A stretch of 17,820 nt of DNA from Catenibacterium mitsuoka_A (GTDB taxonomy: Bacteria; Bacillota_I; Bacilli_A; Erysipelotrichales; Coprobacillaceae): the NCBI RefSeq assembly GCF_964259225.1, contig NZ_CAXVKN010000052.1; one strand, written 5' to 3'. Shown here in pieces: positions 1-5,688 of this stretch. Position numbers and translations under genes: made by a program. Under the pieces are notes generated by a model that saw only the letters and a list, made by a program, of their open reading frames with translations, was not told the DNA's origin and ran no database searches. Position 1 is the first letter of the stretch. Each line of letters begins with the position of its first letter.

Positions 1-21
1 TTTGGAATAAAGGACGATTAA
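1..21 (+). CDS. tnpC: 3' end of IS66 transposase tnpC (partial at window edge)
   Basis: Six codons and a TAA stop read F-G-I-K-D-D, aligned with the F-E-I-K-G-D end of the complete tnpC at 5627. The downstream hairpin and terminal repeat occupy the same relative positions in both copies. Only the tail is visible, so whether the gene is intact cannot be told from here. Confidence 0.75.
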   Translation, partial: FGIKDD

Positions 22-50
22 ATCACATTTTCGATTTAATCGTCCTTTTT
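11..50 (+). terminator. Hairpin over the tnpC stop codon, probable terminator of the first IS66 copy
   Basis: A perfect 14-bp stem (11-24 with 33-46) with an 8-base loop is followed by a run of T. The stop codon of tnpC lies inside the left arm. The complete IS66 copy has a hairpin at the same place with different but paired bases. Confidence 0.75.
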
Positions 51-77
51 AGGTACACTATATAATTTGGCGCTTAC

Positions 78-410
78 AATACTTTCCCATTTTTCATAAT
101 TATCTAGTGTATTGACCATAGTAATGATAGTTTTACTTTTATTGGATTTTAATTCTTTAAGTGCTTGATATAATTGATTTTCTCTAACAGTTAAAAAAAT
201 AAAATCATATATATCATTATCTTGTAAGTGATCAATGATCTTGATATCTACTTTTTTGATTATATTATTTTTCTTATAAAGGAGGCCATGATTTTGAAGG
301 ACTTCAAGTCTATGTCCTCTTGCATAAATAGTTGTATAATACCCTGCTTCTTTCAACAAAACTGTATATAAAGAACCAATAACCCCTGCAACGTATATAA
401 GTATTCTCAT
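78..410 (-). pseudogene. Ketopantoate reductase-like protein (PanE/ApbA N-terminal domain), truncated by IS66
   Basis: The N-terminal 111 codons of a ketopantoate-reductase-family protein remain. This family uses NADPH to reduce 2-dehydropantoate to pantoate, or acts on other 2-oxoacids. The start of a Rossmann fold is clear: a hydrophobic strand (residues 3-7), the nucleotide loop V-A-G-V-I-G-S, and Y-A-R-G-x-R-L in the second strand region, followed by D-F-I-F-L-T-V-R. The first glycine of the usual GxGxxG loop is valine here, suggesting decay or altered cofactor binding. At base 77 the frame runs into the inverted repeat of an IS66 element, adds 13 foreign residues and stops at 36-38. The catalytic C-terminal domain (family usual length about 300 residues) is missing, so the enzyme should be inactive. 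The start at 410 has an AGAGGT ribosome binding site and an upstream promoter. Confidence 0.85.
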
Positions 411-450
411 GATATTACCTCTTTGTTAGTAAGGGCTAACTTGCAGATTC

Positions 451-479
451 AGTATATCACTATGAAATAGATATCACAA
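451..479 (-). promoter_or_regulatory. Sigma-A-type promoter of the truncated panE-like gene
   Basis: On the minus strand TTGTGA (474-479) and TATACT (451-456) are separated by 17 bases, close to the consensus. They lie about 40 bases upstream of the panE-like start codon. Confidence 0.6.
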
Positions 480-487
480 TTAATATA

Positions 488-501
488 TTAGTTATAACTA
501 A
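488..501. promoter_or_regulatory. Perfect 14-bp palindrome upstream of the panE-like promoter, possible operator
   Basis: TTAGTTATAACTAA is a perfect palindrome just upstream of the -35 box of the minus-strand promoter at 451-479. A second inverted repeat with related half-sites, GTTAG-N6-CTAAC at 425-440, lies between that promoter's -10 box and the ribosome binding site. Two symmetric sites with TTAG/CTAA arms bracketing a promoter resemble a repressor-operator pair. No regulator gene is visible nearby. Confidence 0.4.
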
Positions 502-502
502 C

Positions 503-530
503 AAAAAAACATGAACATCATGTGTTCATG
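503..530 (-). terminator. Rho-independent terminator of the DUF5714-flavodoxin operon
   Basis: CATGAACA (510-517) pairs with TGTTCATG (523-530) around a 5-base loop. On the minus strand the stem is followed by seven T. It lies just past the end of the GIY-YIG remnant and is the natural end of the minus-strand operon. Confidence 0.75.
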
Positions 531-531
531 C

Positions 532-822
532 TTATGATTCTTCATCTAATTGTCTTATACCTTTACCATTCTTACGCACTCCTGCCTGCCCAATATAGAC
601 AATACCTTTATTGGTCGCTTCATCTCTCCCAAATAAGAAATAGATGCCTGTTTATTTTAGTTCATCTTTACTCTTACATTCTTCTAATGAGGTACACGGA
701 ATTTTAAAGGCAAGACCTGTCCATTTCGCAAGTGTGCATTTAATAATTGTATCAGTTCCTGCAGGTAAGATAAATGGTGCAGCAATTGCATAATCAAATA
801 TCACAATGTCTGCCTTATACAT
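532..822 (-). pseudogene. GIY-YIG nuclease-family protein, decayed remnant
   Basis: Reading from an ATG at 822, the frame gives a segment containing I-K-C-T-L-A-K-W-T-G-L-A-F-K-I-P, then an in-frame TAA at about residue 57, then T-G-I-Y-F-L-F-G and V-Y-I-G-Q-A-G-V-R-K-N-G-K-G-I before a second stop at 532-534. T-G-I-Y and V-Y-I-G are the two signature strands of the GIY-YIG nuclease fold, and Q-A-G-x-R-K-N-G is typical of the bacterial subfamily of stand-alone GIY-YIG proteins. The family's C-terminal part, with the catalytic glutamate, is absent. The ATG lies inside the end of the flavodoxin-family gene (8 bp overlap), so translation was probably coupled. The premature stop and missing end make this a pseudogene. 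The biological role of this subfamily is not known to me. Confidence 0.72.
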
Positions 823-1354
823 GAGAACCTAGATTATAGGCTTCTTTAAGCTTATCATTACTAGATATATCTCCACCACTAGATACACCACCACAAAGTA
901 CAGTACCTTTAATAGATGTCTTTTCAAAGCAGTCAATCCATCCATTTAGTCCAGTAATAGCTTTTTCAAAGACTTCGTCTCCTTCTTCTGCAGCTGTCGC
1001 AAGAAGATATACATCTCTAAACTTATAATCTTTAGAATACATTGGATTGAGACGATCAATAAGAGTTTTCATCTGACCACTCATTTCATAATAATAAATA
1101 GGTGTAGCCCATACAACCACATCAGCATTAAGTACACTATCCATAATATCCGTAACATCATCCCTAATGACACAATGTCCTAGTTTTTGACATGCAAGAC
1201 ATCCAATACAGAAACGAATATCTTTATTTTTAAGTGAGATATATTCTACCTCATTTCCAGATTCTTTTGCACCTTCTACAAAACTTTTCGCAAGTAATTC
1301 TGAATTACTATTACTTCTCAAACTTGTTGATAATACAACGACTTTTTTACTCAT
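815..1354 (-). CDS. Flavodoxin-family NAD(P)H-dependent oxidoreductase (iron-sulfur flavoprotein type)
   Basis: A 179-residue cytosolic protein of the NADPH-dependent FMN reductase/Isf superfamily, which binds FMN and shuttles electrons. The FMN phosphate loop S-T-S-L-R-S-N-S-N-S is at residues 9-18, after a hydrophobic first strand. A compact cysteine motif C-I-G-C-L-A-C-x5-C (residues 49-61) follows, as in iron-sulfur flavoproteins and related reductases. A-T-P-I-Y-Y-Y-E-M-S-G-Q-M-K-T-L-I-D-R (83-101) is the second flavin-contact segment. The start at 1354 follows AGGAAGG by a good spacing. The gene lies downstream of arsC and a membrane protein gene on the same strand, and its last codons overlap the start of the GIY-YIG remnant. 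The substrate cannot be deduced. Whether the cysteines bind a 4Fe-4S cluster is an inference from the family. Confidence 0.85.
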   Translation of the reverse strand: MSKKVVVLSTSLRSNSNSELLAKSFVEGAKESGNEVEYISLKNKDIRFCIGCLACQKLGHCVIRDDVTDIMDSVLNADVVVWATPIYYYEMSGQMKTLIDRLNPMYSKDYKFRDVYLLATAAEEGDEVFEKAITGLNGWIDCFEKTSIKGTVLCGGVSSGGDISSNDKLKEAYNLGSHV

Positions 1355-1418
1355 AACATCCTTCCTTTCCTATAAGAATAGCTTAAAGGCTAAAGTGAAC
1401 TTCATGGCAAGAGAATTA

Positions 1419-1733
1419 TTATTTTCTTTGAAGTGTTTTACCTAATAGTTCTCCTATGAGAGCAATCATAGAATAGGCAATAACATAGACCCATGCTGAA
1501 GTGTTGTAATATATGAATAATGTAGGAATAAACAGAATTGCGACAATAAGAGGGTAAATGAAATCAAATTTATTGCTTAATCCATAAATAATGGAAGTGA
1601 ACAGTGTTATAAGAGGAATGACAATGAGTAGAATAAATATACCACTTCCTGTATCTTTAATTAATATTGGAATAAGATAGAAAGTAATGAAAATAATGAG
1701 ATAATAGATCCAGTTCTTTTTAATTTTATCCAT
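1419..1733 (-). CDS. Small four-helix integral membrane protein, unknown function
   Basis: A 104-residue, very hydrophobic protein. About four transmembrane segments can be seen (approximately residues 8-25, 30-50, 57-75 and 80-97). There is a short basic N-terminus (M-D-K-I-K-K-N-W) and a basic C-terminus (K-T-L-Q-R-K), favouring both ends in the cytoplasm. AAGGAGA lies 8 bases before the ATG, so the start is well supported. It sits between the frameshifted small membrane gene and the flavodoxin-family gene on one strand, 64 bases from the latter, so co-transcription is likely. I do not recognise the family, and no catalytic or binding motif is visible. Confidence 0.7.
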   Translation of the reverse strand: MDKIKKNWIYYLIIFITFYLIPILIKDTGSGIFILLIVIPLITLFTSIIYGLSNKFDFIYPLIVAILFIPTLFIYYNTSAWVYVIAYSMIALIGELLGKTLQRK

Positions 1734-1767
1734 AATTACATCTCCTTATGATTATACATTATATAAA

Positions 1768-1967
1768 TTAACGTGATTTTTTCTTAAAATAGAATACACC
1801 AATCAGACACAAGACAATTCCAATCAAAAAAGGAATCGAATAGAGATAGGCAATTTCAACTGGAGCACTCGTTCCTCCCACTTTAATGTGCCATTCCATA
1901 TTACAATAGTTATAAGCAACAACAGCACACATAATATGAGAGAGAATAAGCGAGAAATAGTTTTCAT
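1768..1967 (-). pseudogene. Small two-helix membrane protein gene with a frameshift
   Basis: From an ATG at 1967 one frame encodes M-K-T-I-S-R-L-F-S-L-I-L-C-V-L-L-L-L-I-T-I, a plausible first membrane helix. The continuation that looks like protein is in another frame: W-H-I-K-V-G-G-T-S-A-P-V-E-I-A, then a second hydrophobic segment I-P-F-L-I-G-I-V-L-C-L-I-G-V, ending in F-K-K-K-S-R and a stop at 1768-1770. The distance from ATG to that stop is 200 bases, not a multiple of three, so a one-base loss or two-base gain in the middle would explain both halves. The start lies 11 bases after the arsC stop codon, with a weak AGTAGGA site. It could be a true pseudogene or an assembly error. The product is unknown. 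Confidence 0.55.
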
Positions 1968-1978
1968 AATGAATCCTA

Positions 1979-2377
1979 CTAGTTCATTAAATTATCCTTT
2001 AAATCTAATATTTTAGTTTCAATTTGTTTAATAATTTTTACGAATTCTTCATCACTTTTACCTGTAGGATCTTCTAATCCCCAGTTATCATCAAAGGGTT
2101 TACCTATGAATGGACATCCTACATTACATCCCATAGAAATCGCAATGTCCGGTTTTGGAATATCATTTATAAGTTTAGAATACTGCGCATCTTCCATATC
2201 TATGCCATACATCTGTTTCATTATACGAACAGCATCCTGATTAATGAATGGTTTTGTTTCCGTTCCTGCGGAGTAACTTTCAAAAACATCAAATGCGAGA
2301 TAATGTCCTAATGCTTCAGCTATCTGACTTCTACAGGAATTATGAACACATATAAATGCAACTTTCTTTTTATCCAT
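1979..2377 (-). CDS. arsC: Arsenate reductase ArsC, thioredoxin-coupled (low-molecular-weight phosphatase fold)
   Basis: A 132-residue cytosolic enzyme that would reduce arsenate to arsenite using an intramolecular cysteine relay regenerated by thioredoxin. The phosphatase loop C-V-H-N-S-C-R-S lies at residues 10-17 (C10 nucleophile, R16). M-G-C-N-V-G-C (residues 82-88) supplies the redox cysteines C84 and C88. The L-E-D-P motif around residue 103 supplies the general-acid aspartate. Length and motif order match the Staphylococcus pI258 type, with the spacing of the resolving cysteines shorter (C84/C88 here against C82/C89 there). The gene begins 8 bp inside the end of the DUF5714 gene, implying translational coupling. 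No arsR or arsenite efflux gene is in the window, so a full ars operon is not present here. A role on another oxyanion or as a phosphatase is possible. Confidence 0.9.
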   Translation of the reverse strand: MDKKKVAFICVHNSCRSQIAEALGHYLAFDVFESYSAGTETKPFINQDAVRIMKQMYGIDMEDAQYSKLINDIPKPDIAISMGCNVGCPFIGKPFDDNWGLEDPTGKSDEEFVKIIKQIETKILDLKDNLMN

Positions 2378-2924
2378 AATAAGGACATCTCTCCTTTATA
2401 CATTGTTTATTCAGTTTTGAATAGTGACAAGATGAATGTTCATATTCTAAAGTGACATCATAATGCGCATTGATATAATCAATCGCATTCCTAAATGAAA
2501 TCATTGCGTCTCTTTTACAACATCTAGGCCCGTTGATTTCACCTAAGTTTTTTAATGCATTTGAAGTAAATTCCATATGGTCTCCCCATGTACCATCCAC
2601 TGATAATGGTCCTGTATGATCAATAATAGATAATGCAGCACCAAGAGAGGTGACTGCACCACATACACCCCATAAACCACACATAGCACCAGGCATTCTT
2701 AATCCTTCTATCATGATTTTATTTAATGCATCATCTAAATCAATTTTACCACCCGCATTTTTAAATGCGACGAGTAAACATGCTCCATCTAAAATATGAT
2801 GTTCTGGTCCATGCATATTAATGTAATCATTCTTCGCAATATTTTTAAATATCTGTATAGGATTGTTTCCTTCTTCTTTCTTAATGCCCTTAAGTATTCG
2901 TTCAGCTTTTTCTTGTATAGTCAT
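2370..2924 (-). CDS. DUF5714 domain protein, cysteine/histidine-rich
   Basis: A 184-residue protein recognised as DUF5714 from its H-G-P-E-H-H block (residues 38-43), D-G-A-C-L-L (46-51), P-G-A-M-C-G-L-W-G-V-C-G-A (78-90), R-C-C-K-R (134-138) and the terminal C-x8-C-x4-C pattern (C166, C175, C180). The number and conservation of cysteines and histidines suggests metal or Fe-S binding; that is an inference. In some genomes this domain is fused to or near methyltransferases and radical-SAM proteins (general knowledge). Here it stands alone, directly before arsC with an 8-bp overlap. The start at 2924 has a strong AAAGGAGG site. A TATAAT box just upstream makes this the first gene of the minus-strand operon. 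The catalysed reaction is unknown. Confidence 0.75.
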   Translation of the reverse strand: MTIQEKAERILKGIKKEEGNNPIQIFKNIAKNDYINMHGPEHHILDGACLLVAFKNAGGKIDLDDALNKIMIEGLRMPGAMCGLWGVCGAVTSLGAALSIIDHTGPLSVDGTWGDHMEFTSNALKNLGEINGPRCCKRDAMISFRNAIDYINAHYDVTLEYEHSSCHYSKLNKQCIKERCPYYG

Positions 2925-2945
2925 TAGATGATCCTCCTTTATTTC

Positions 2946-2951
2946 ATTATA
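2946..2951 (-). promoter_or_regulatory. -10 box (TATAAT) of the DUF5714-arsC operon
   Basis: A perfect TATAAT on the minus strand lies 22 bases before the DUF5714 start codon. No good -35 hexamer is visible, and the expected -35 position falls in the hairpin of the upstream terminator. The transcript leader would be very short. Confidence 0.45.
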
Positions 2952-2955
2952 TAGT

Positions 2956-2980
2956 AAAAGCGACAGGATTACCCTATCGC
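2956..2980 (-). terminator. Rho-independent terminator after the membrane-protein remnant
   Basis: GCGACAGG (2960-2967) pairs with CCTATCGC (2973-2980); as minus-strand RNA the 8-bp stem is complete with one G-U pair and is followed by UUUU. It ends transcription coming from the remnant at 2992-3121 and insulates the DUF5714 operon. Confidence 0.6.
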
Positions 2981-2991
2981 CCTAATTATTT

Positions 2992-3121
2992 CTATTTTTT
3001 CTTATATATACGAATCATAAGAGGTGCTTCCACTAATAACATCGCAATCCATCCTATCAAGTAAGAATAAGGTAATGCTTCTATTCCAAAGTTCCATATT
3101 AAATGAAACTATTTCAAGAAA
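2992..3121 (-). pseudogene. C-terminal remnant of a membrane protein
   Basis: The minus strand encodes F-H-L-I-W-N-F-G-I-E-A-L-P-Y-S-Y-L-I-G-W, then I-A-M-L-L-V-E-A-P-L-M-I-R-I-Y-K-K-K and a stop at 2992-2994. The segment looks like the end of an integral membrane protein with a basic tail. An in-frame TAG lies just upstream (after Y-F-L-K) and no start codon or ribosome binding site precedes it. If the IS66 element is removed, the sequence joins directly to the terminator of the cupin operon, so the 5' part was lost before the insertion. The family is not recognised. Confidence 0.5.
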
Positions 3122-3153
3122 TATAAAAAGTAAGCGCCAAATAATATAGTGGA
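3122..3153. repeat. Left end of IS66: target duplication and inverted repeat
   Basis: The target duplication TATAAAAA is at 3122-3129. The terminal inverted repeat starts at 3130 with GTAAGCGCCAAAT and matches the right end over about 23 bases with one internal mismatch (A for T at the 14th base). Confidence 0.93.
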
Positions 3154-3185
3154 TAGAAATAGACCTCATCATGTTAGATAATTAA

Positions 3186-3246
3186 AGTGTTTTTAGATAC
3201 TAAATTTGCTATATATAGTGTTTTTAGTACTAAATTTACTGTTATA
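3186..3246. repeat. Imperfect tandem repeat (31 + 30 bp) inside the IS66 left end
   Basis: Unit 1 (3186-3216) and unit 2 (3217-3246) both begin AGTGTTTTTAG, continue TACTAAATTT and differ by two bases inserted in unit 1 and by changes at the 3' end. The repeat lies between the left inverted repeat and tnpA, where transposase binding sites or the promoter would be expected. Function unknown. Confidence 0.75.
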
Positions 3247-3261
3247 GAGGATGGTGAGATC

Positions 3262-3585
3262 ATGGATATTCAAAGCATTAATGATGATATCAAGACAAGG
3301 CAATGGATTGAAAGAATAAAGGAGTGCAGGGAAAGTGGACTTCCAGTCAGAAGATGGTGCAAGCAGAACAACATATGTGAGCAGACCTACTACTGCTGGC
3401 TAAGGAAACTGCGAAAGATGGCAATTGAATCAGGGGCTGTAAAGGCTCCATCATTTGTCTCTGTTGACCAGAATACATTTGATAAGCAGAACATAATCAT
3501 AACTAAAGGTGATGTTCGTATAGAGTTTCCCTGTAATACAGATATAGGAACTGTAACGAACATCATTGGTGCACTGTTATGTTAG
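3262..3585 (+). CDS. tnpA: IS66 TnpA (orf1) accessory protein
   Basis: A 107-residue IS66 accessory protein with a helix-turn-helix-like N-terminal region: W-I-E-R-I-K-E-C-R-E-S-G-L-P-V-R-R-W-C-K, then I-C-E-Q-T-Y-Y-C-W-L-R-K-L-R-K. This pattern is typical of IS66 Orf1 and of the DNA-binding part of other transposases. The C-terminal half has a V-R-I-E-F-P strand usual in this protein. I chose the ATG at 3262 because GAGG lies 11 bases before it and the protein then begins M-D-I-Q-S-I as in relatives; a longer frame from 3187 runs through the tandem repeat and is less likely. It overlaps tnpB by 7 bp (ATGTTAG), implying coupled translation. IS66 Orf1 is needed for transposition, but its exact role is unclear. 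Confidence 0.88.
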   Translation: MDIQSINDDIKTRQWIERIKECRESGLPVRRWCKQNNICEQTYYCWLRKLRKMAIESGAVKAPSFVSVDQNTFDKQNIIITKGDVRIEFPCNTDIGTVTNIIGALLC

Positions 3586-3935
3586 GTGACATCTCCAAAG
3601 CTGAGCATATCTATATAGCTGTAGGGTATACAGATATGAGGAAACAGATTGATGGTCTTAGTGCACTTGTCACAGCACAGTTCAGACTTGATCCCTTTTC
3701 AAATTCGGTATTTCTGTTCTGTGGAAGAAATACAAGAGTGATGAAGGCGCTGTACTGGGAGGGTGATGGGTTTGTACTTCTTTATAAGAGACTGGAAAAT
3801 GGCAGATTCAAATGGCCTAGAGATGAATCCGAAGCAAGAGAAATAACACCCCAGCAGTTCAGATGGCTTCTGGAGGGACTGGCAGTTGTACAGCCTGGAA
3901 GAATAAAGAAAACGAGTCCAAAAGCAGTCATATAA
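3579..3935 (+). CDS. tnpB: IS66 TnpB (orf2) accessory protein
   Basis: A 118-residue IS66 Orf2 protein of the usual length, recognised from V-G-Y-T-D-M-R-K-Q-I-D-G-L, N-S-V-F-L-F-C-G-R-N, M-K-A-L-Y-W-E-G-D-G-F-V-L-L-Y-K-R-L-E and F-K-W-P. All these blocks are strongly conserved in the family. It is not related to the RNA-guided TnpB of IS200/IS605. Its ATG overlaps the tnpA stop codon. It is required together with TnpA and TnpC for transposition of several IS66 elements. The frame is complete with no damage. Its stop codon overlaps a TATAAT-like sequence (3931-3936), and another TATAAT (3972-3977) precedes tnpC, so tnpC may also have its own promoter. Confidence 0.95.
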   Translation: MLGDISKAEHIYIAVGYTDMRKQIDGLSALVTAQFRLDPFSNSVFLFCGRNTRVMKALYWEGDGFVLLYKRLENGRFKWPRDESEAREITPQQFRWLLEGLAVVQPGRIKKTSPKAVI

Positions 3936-4004
3936 TGGCCTTGATTCATAGAAAAATTGTACGATTTATGGTATAATTAGTACATGAAACGGAGGGCAAT
4001 TCTG

Positions 4005-5627
4005 ATGAATAATTCTACTAAATCTACAGTTGAAAGCATGACTATATCAGCTGATTTAGCTAGTACTATTGCAGAATTAAAAGCCAGTATTGCATCTCTA
4101 AATGCATTGGTTGAAAGCTTAAAATCAGATAATGAATACCTAAAGAATAATAATGACCTTCTTCGTGAAGAGAATGCATATCTTAAGAGAAAGCTGTTTG
4201 GCGTCAAGAGTGAGAAGATGCCATGTTCTGTAGAACAGCTTTCTCTTTTTGATGAAGCAGAACAAGAATGTGAACCAGAGCTTCTTGAAGAAATCACATA
4301 CAGCAGAGCTAAGAAGAAGCAGAAAGGCACTCTTGAAATCAAGCTAGATGACCTGAAGCATGTAAAAGCAGTTTATGATATTGATGAGAAAGATAGAATC
4401 TGTGATATATGCGGTACAAAGATGCATAGAGTTGGTGAAGAGTTCGTAAGACATGAAGTAGTTTATGAACCTGCAAAACTTTATGTAAAGGATATATACA
4501 GAAAGACATATGAATGCCGCAGCTGCAGAAAGAGAGGAAAGGTAGTCATGCTTAAAGCAGCTACACCAGCACCTGTTATTCCTCATTCATTTACATCACC
4601 AAGTGTTCTATCTCAGGTGATTACTGATAAGTTCGTCAATCATATGCCACTTTACAGACAGGAAGCAGAATGGAAGCGTCTGGGTCTTGAACTATCAAGA
4701 ACCACAATGACCAACTGGCTGATCATAGCTTCCAGAGAATATTTCATTCCGATTGTTAACAGGATGCATGAAATTCTTGTTGAGGAGAAGTACGTTCATG
4801 CAGACGAGAGTCCAATTCAAGTATTGAATGAGCCAGGTAAGCCTGCTACCTCTAAGTCATACATGTGGGTATATTCAAGCATCAGGGAAAGCAGCAAGCC
4901 TATCAGAATATTTGAATACAAGCCTGATAGAAAAGCTGAAAACCCACAGAAATTTCTTGAAAAATTCAGTGGTACACTGATTTCTGATGGATATGGTGGC
5001 TACAACAATATTGAGAGTGCAGTCAATGCATACTGCTGGGCACACGCAAGAAGAAAATTTTATGAAGCACTTCCTGCAGATATGAAAGATGCCTCTGATA
5101 CATTGGCTTATACAGGTCTTAAGAAAATAGCCAAGCTATTTGCGATAGAAAAGGAAATTGATACATTATCGCCTGAAGACAAAGTCAAAATACGCCAGAA
5201 AAAGTCAAAACCATTAGTTGATGACTTCTTTTCATGGTGCGCTGATGCTCAGGATAAGTCTTTAGCACGCTCTAAAATAGGCAAAGCAATTCAGTATGCC
5301 CTGAACTTAGAGAAAGGATTGCGTGTATATCTGGATGATGGTCTAGTTCCAATGACAAATTCGCTGGATGAACGTAATATAAGACCATTCACTGTGAGTA
5401 GAAAGAACTGGCTGTTTTCAGCTTCAACCAAAGGAGCAGATGCAAGTGCATCAATATTTAGCCTGATAGAGACAGCTAAAGCTAATAGGCTTAGTCCCTT
5501 TGATTACATAGAATTCATACTGGAGATAATGCCTCAGATTGATATCATTCAGCATCCAGAGAAGATTGACTGGTTCATGCCATGGAGTGATCAGATAAAA
5601 GAAGAGTTTGAAATAAAGGGTGACTAA
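4005..5627 (+). CDS. tnpC: IS66 transposase TnpC (DDE type)
   Basis: A 540-residue DDE transposase of the usual length. Layout: an N-terminal leucine-zipper-like coiled coil rich in L/N/E repeats (about residues 15-65); the IS66 zinc-binding region with C-D-I-C-G-T-K-M-H (about 130-138) and a second C-R-S-C pair (about 165-168); then the catalytic core. Core acidic residues are in Y-V-H-A-D-E-S-P-I-Q (first D), L-I-S-D-G-Y-G-G-Y-N (second D) and S-L-D-E-R-N-I-R-P-F (the E). The C-terminal S-A-S-T-K-G-A-D-A-S-A-S-I-F-S-L-I-E-T-A-K block is characteristic. I chose the ATG at 4005 because GGAGGG lies 8 bases before it; an upstream ATG at 3984 has no such site. The stop codon lies within a hairpin that resembles a terminator. 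Confidence 0.95.
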   Translation: MNNSTKSTVESMTISADLASTIAELKASIASLNALVESLKSDNEYLKNNNDLLREENAYLKRKLFGVKSEKMPCSVEQLSLFDEAEQECEPELLEEITYSRAKKKQKGTLEIKLDDLKHVKAVYDIDEKDRICDICGTKMHRVGEEFVRHEVVYEPAKLYVKDIYRKTYECRSCRKRGKVVMLKAATPAPVIPHSFTSPSVLSQVITDKFVNHMPLYRQEAEWKRLGLELSRTTMTNWLIIASREYFIPIVNRMHEILVEEKYVHADESPIQVLNEPGKPATSKSYMWVYSSIRESSKPIRIFEYKPDRKAENPQKFLEKFSGTLISDGYGGYNNIESAVNAYCWAHARRKFYEALPADMKDASDTLAYTGLKKIAKLFAIEKEIDTLSPEDKVKIRQKKSKPLVDDFFSWCADAQDKSLARSKIGKAIQYALNLEKGLRVYLDDGLVPMTNSLDERNIRPFTVSRKNWLFSASTKGADASASIFSLIETAKANRLSPFDYIEFILEIMPQIDIIQHPEKIDWFMPWSDQIKEEFEIKGD

Positions 5628-5653
5628 ATCGAAATGATTTAATCACCCTTTCC
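5616..5653 (+). terminator. Hairpin over the tnpC stop codon, probable terminator
   Basis: AAGGGTGACTAAATC (5616-5630) pairs with GATTTAATCACCCTT (5636-5650) around a 5-base loop with one mismatch, followed by a short T-rich run. The other IS66 end (11-46) has a hairpin in the same place with several compensating base changes. Confidence 0.65.
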
Positions 5654-5656
5654 GTT

Positions 5657-5688
5657 TACACTATATAATTTGGCGCTTACTATAAAAA
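5657..5688. repeat. Right end of IS66: inverted repeat and target duplication
   Basis: The inverted repeat ends at 5680 with ATTTGGCGCTTAC, complementary to the left end. The second copy of the target duplication TATAAAAA follows at 5681-5688. Confidence 0.93.

Larger units (their letters stand above)
1..77 (+). mobile_element. Right end of an IS66-family insertion sequence (partial)
   Basis: The sequence holds the last codons of a tnpC gene, a hairpin over its stop codon, and a terminal inverted repeat ending at 77 in TTTGGCGCTTAC. The layout is the same as the right end of the complete IS66 copy at 3130-5680, and the terminal 24 bases match that copy. The rest of the element lies outside the window to the left. 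The bases just outside the end (78-85, AATACTTT) should be one copy of an 8-bp target duplication. Base differences around the hairpin show that this is a related but distinct copy, not a recent duplicate of the downstream element. Family assignment rests on the complete copy. Confidence 0.88.
3130..5680 (+). mobile_element. Complete IS66-family insertion sequence (2551 bp)
   Basis: The element carries the classic IS66 trio of tnpA, tnpB and tnpC in order on one strand. It is bounded by inverted repeats beginning GTAAGCGCC and flanked by perfect 8-bp direct repeats (TATAAAAA at 3122-3129 and 5681-5688), the duplication size expected for IS66. All three frames are open, so it may be active. 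It has inserted in the T-rich tract of the terminator that follows the cupin gene. The right end of a related copy lies at 1-77 in the same orientation, 3 kb away. Confidence 0.96.

Noticed and set aside
522..707. Plus-strand open frame of 61 codons
   Set aside because: It is antisense to the GIY-YIG remnant and to the terminator, has no ribosome binding site, and its composition is not protein-like.
1355..1418. MerR-type operator upstream of the flavodoxin-family gene
   Set aside because: A partial CTTTAG/TTTAAG symmetry is visible, but the dyad is imperfect and no well-placed -10/-35 pair frames it.
77..3130. Region between two like-oriented IS66 ends as a composite transposon carrying arsC and DUF5714
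   Set aside because: The complete IS66 has its own perfect 8-bp duplication on both sides, so it inserted alone, and the two copies differ in sequence near their right ends.
3977..4586. Minus-strand frames inside tnpC
   Set aside because: Antisense shadows of the transposase gene with low-complexity composition.
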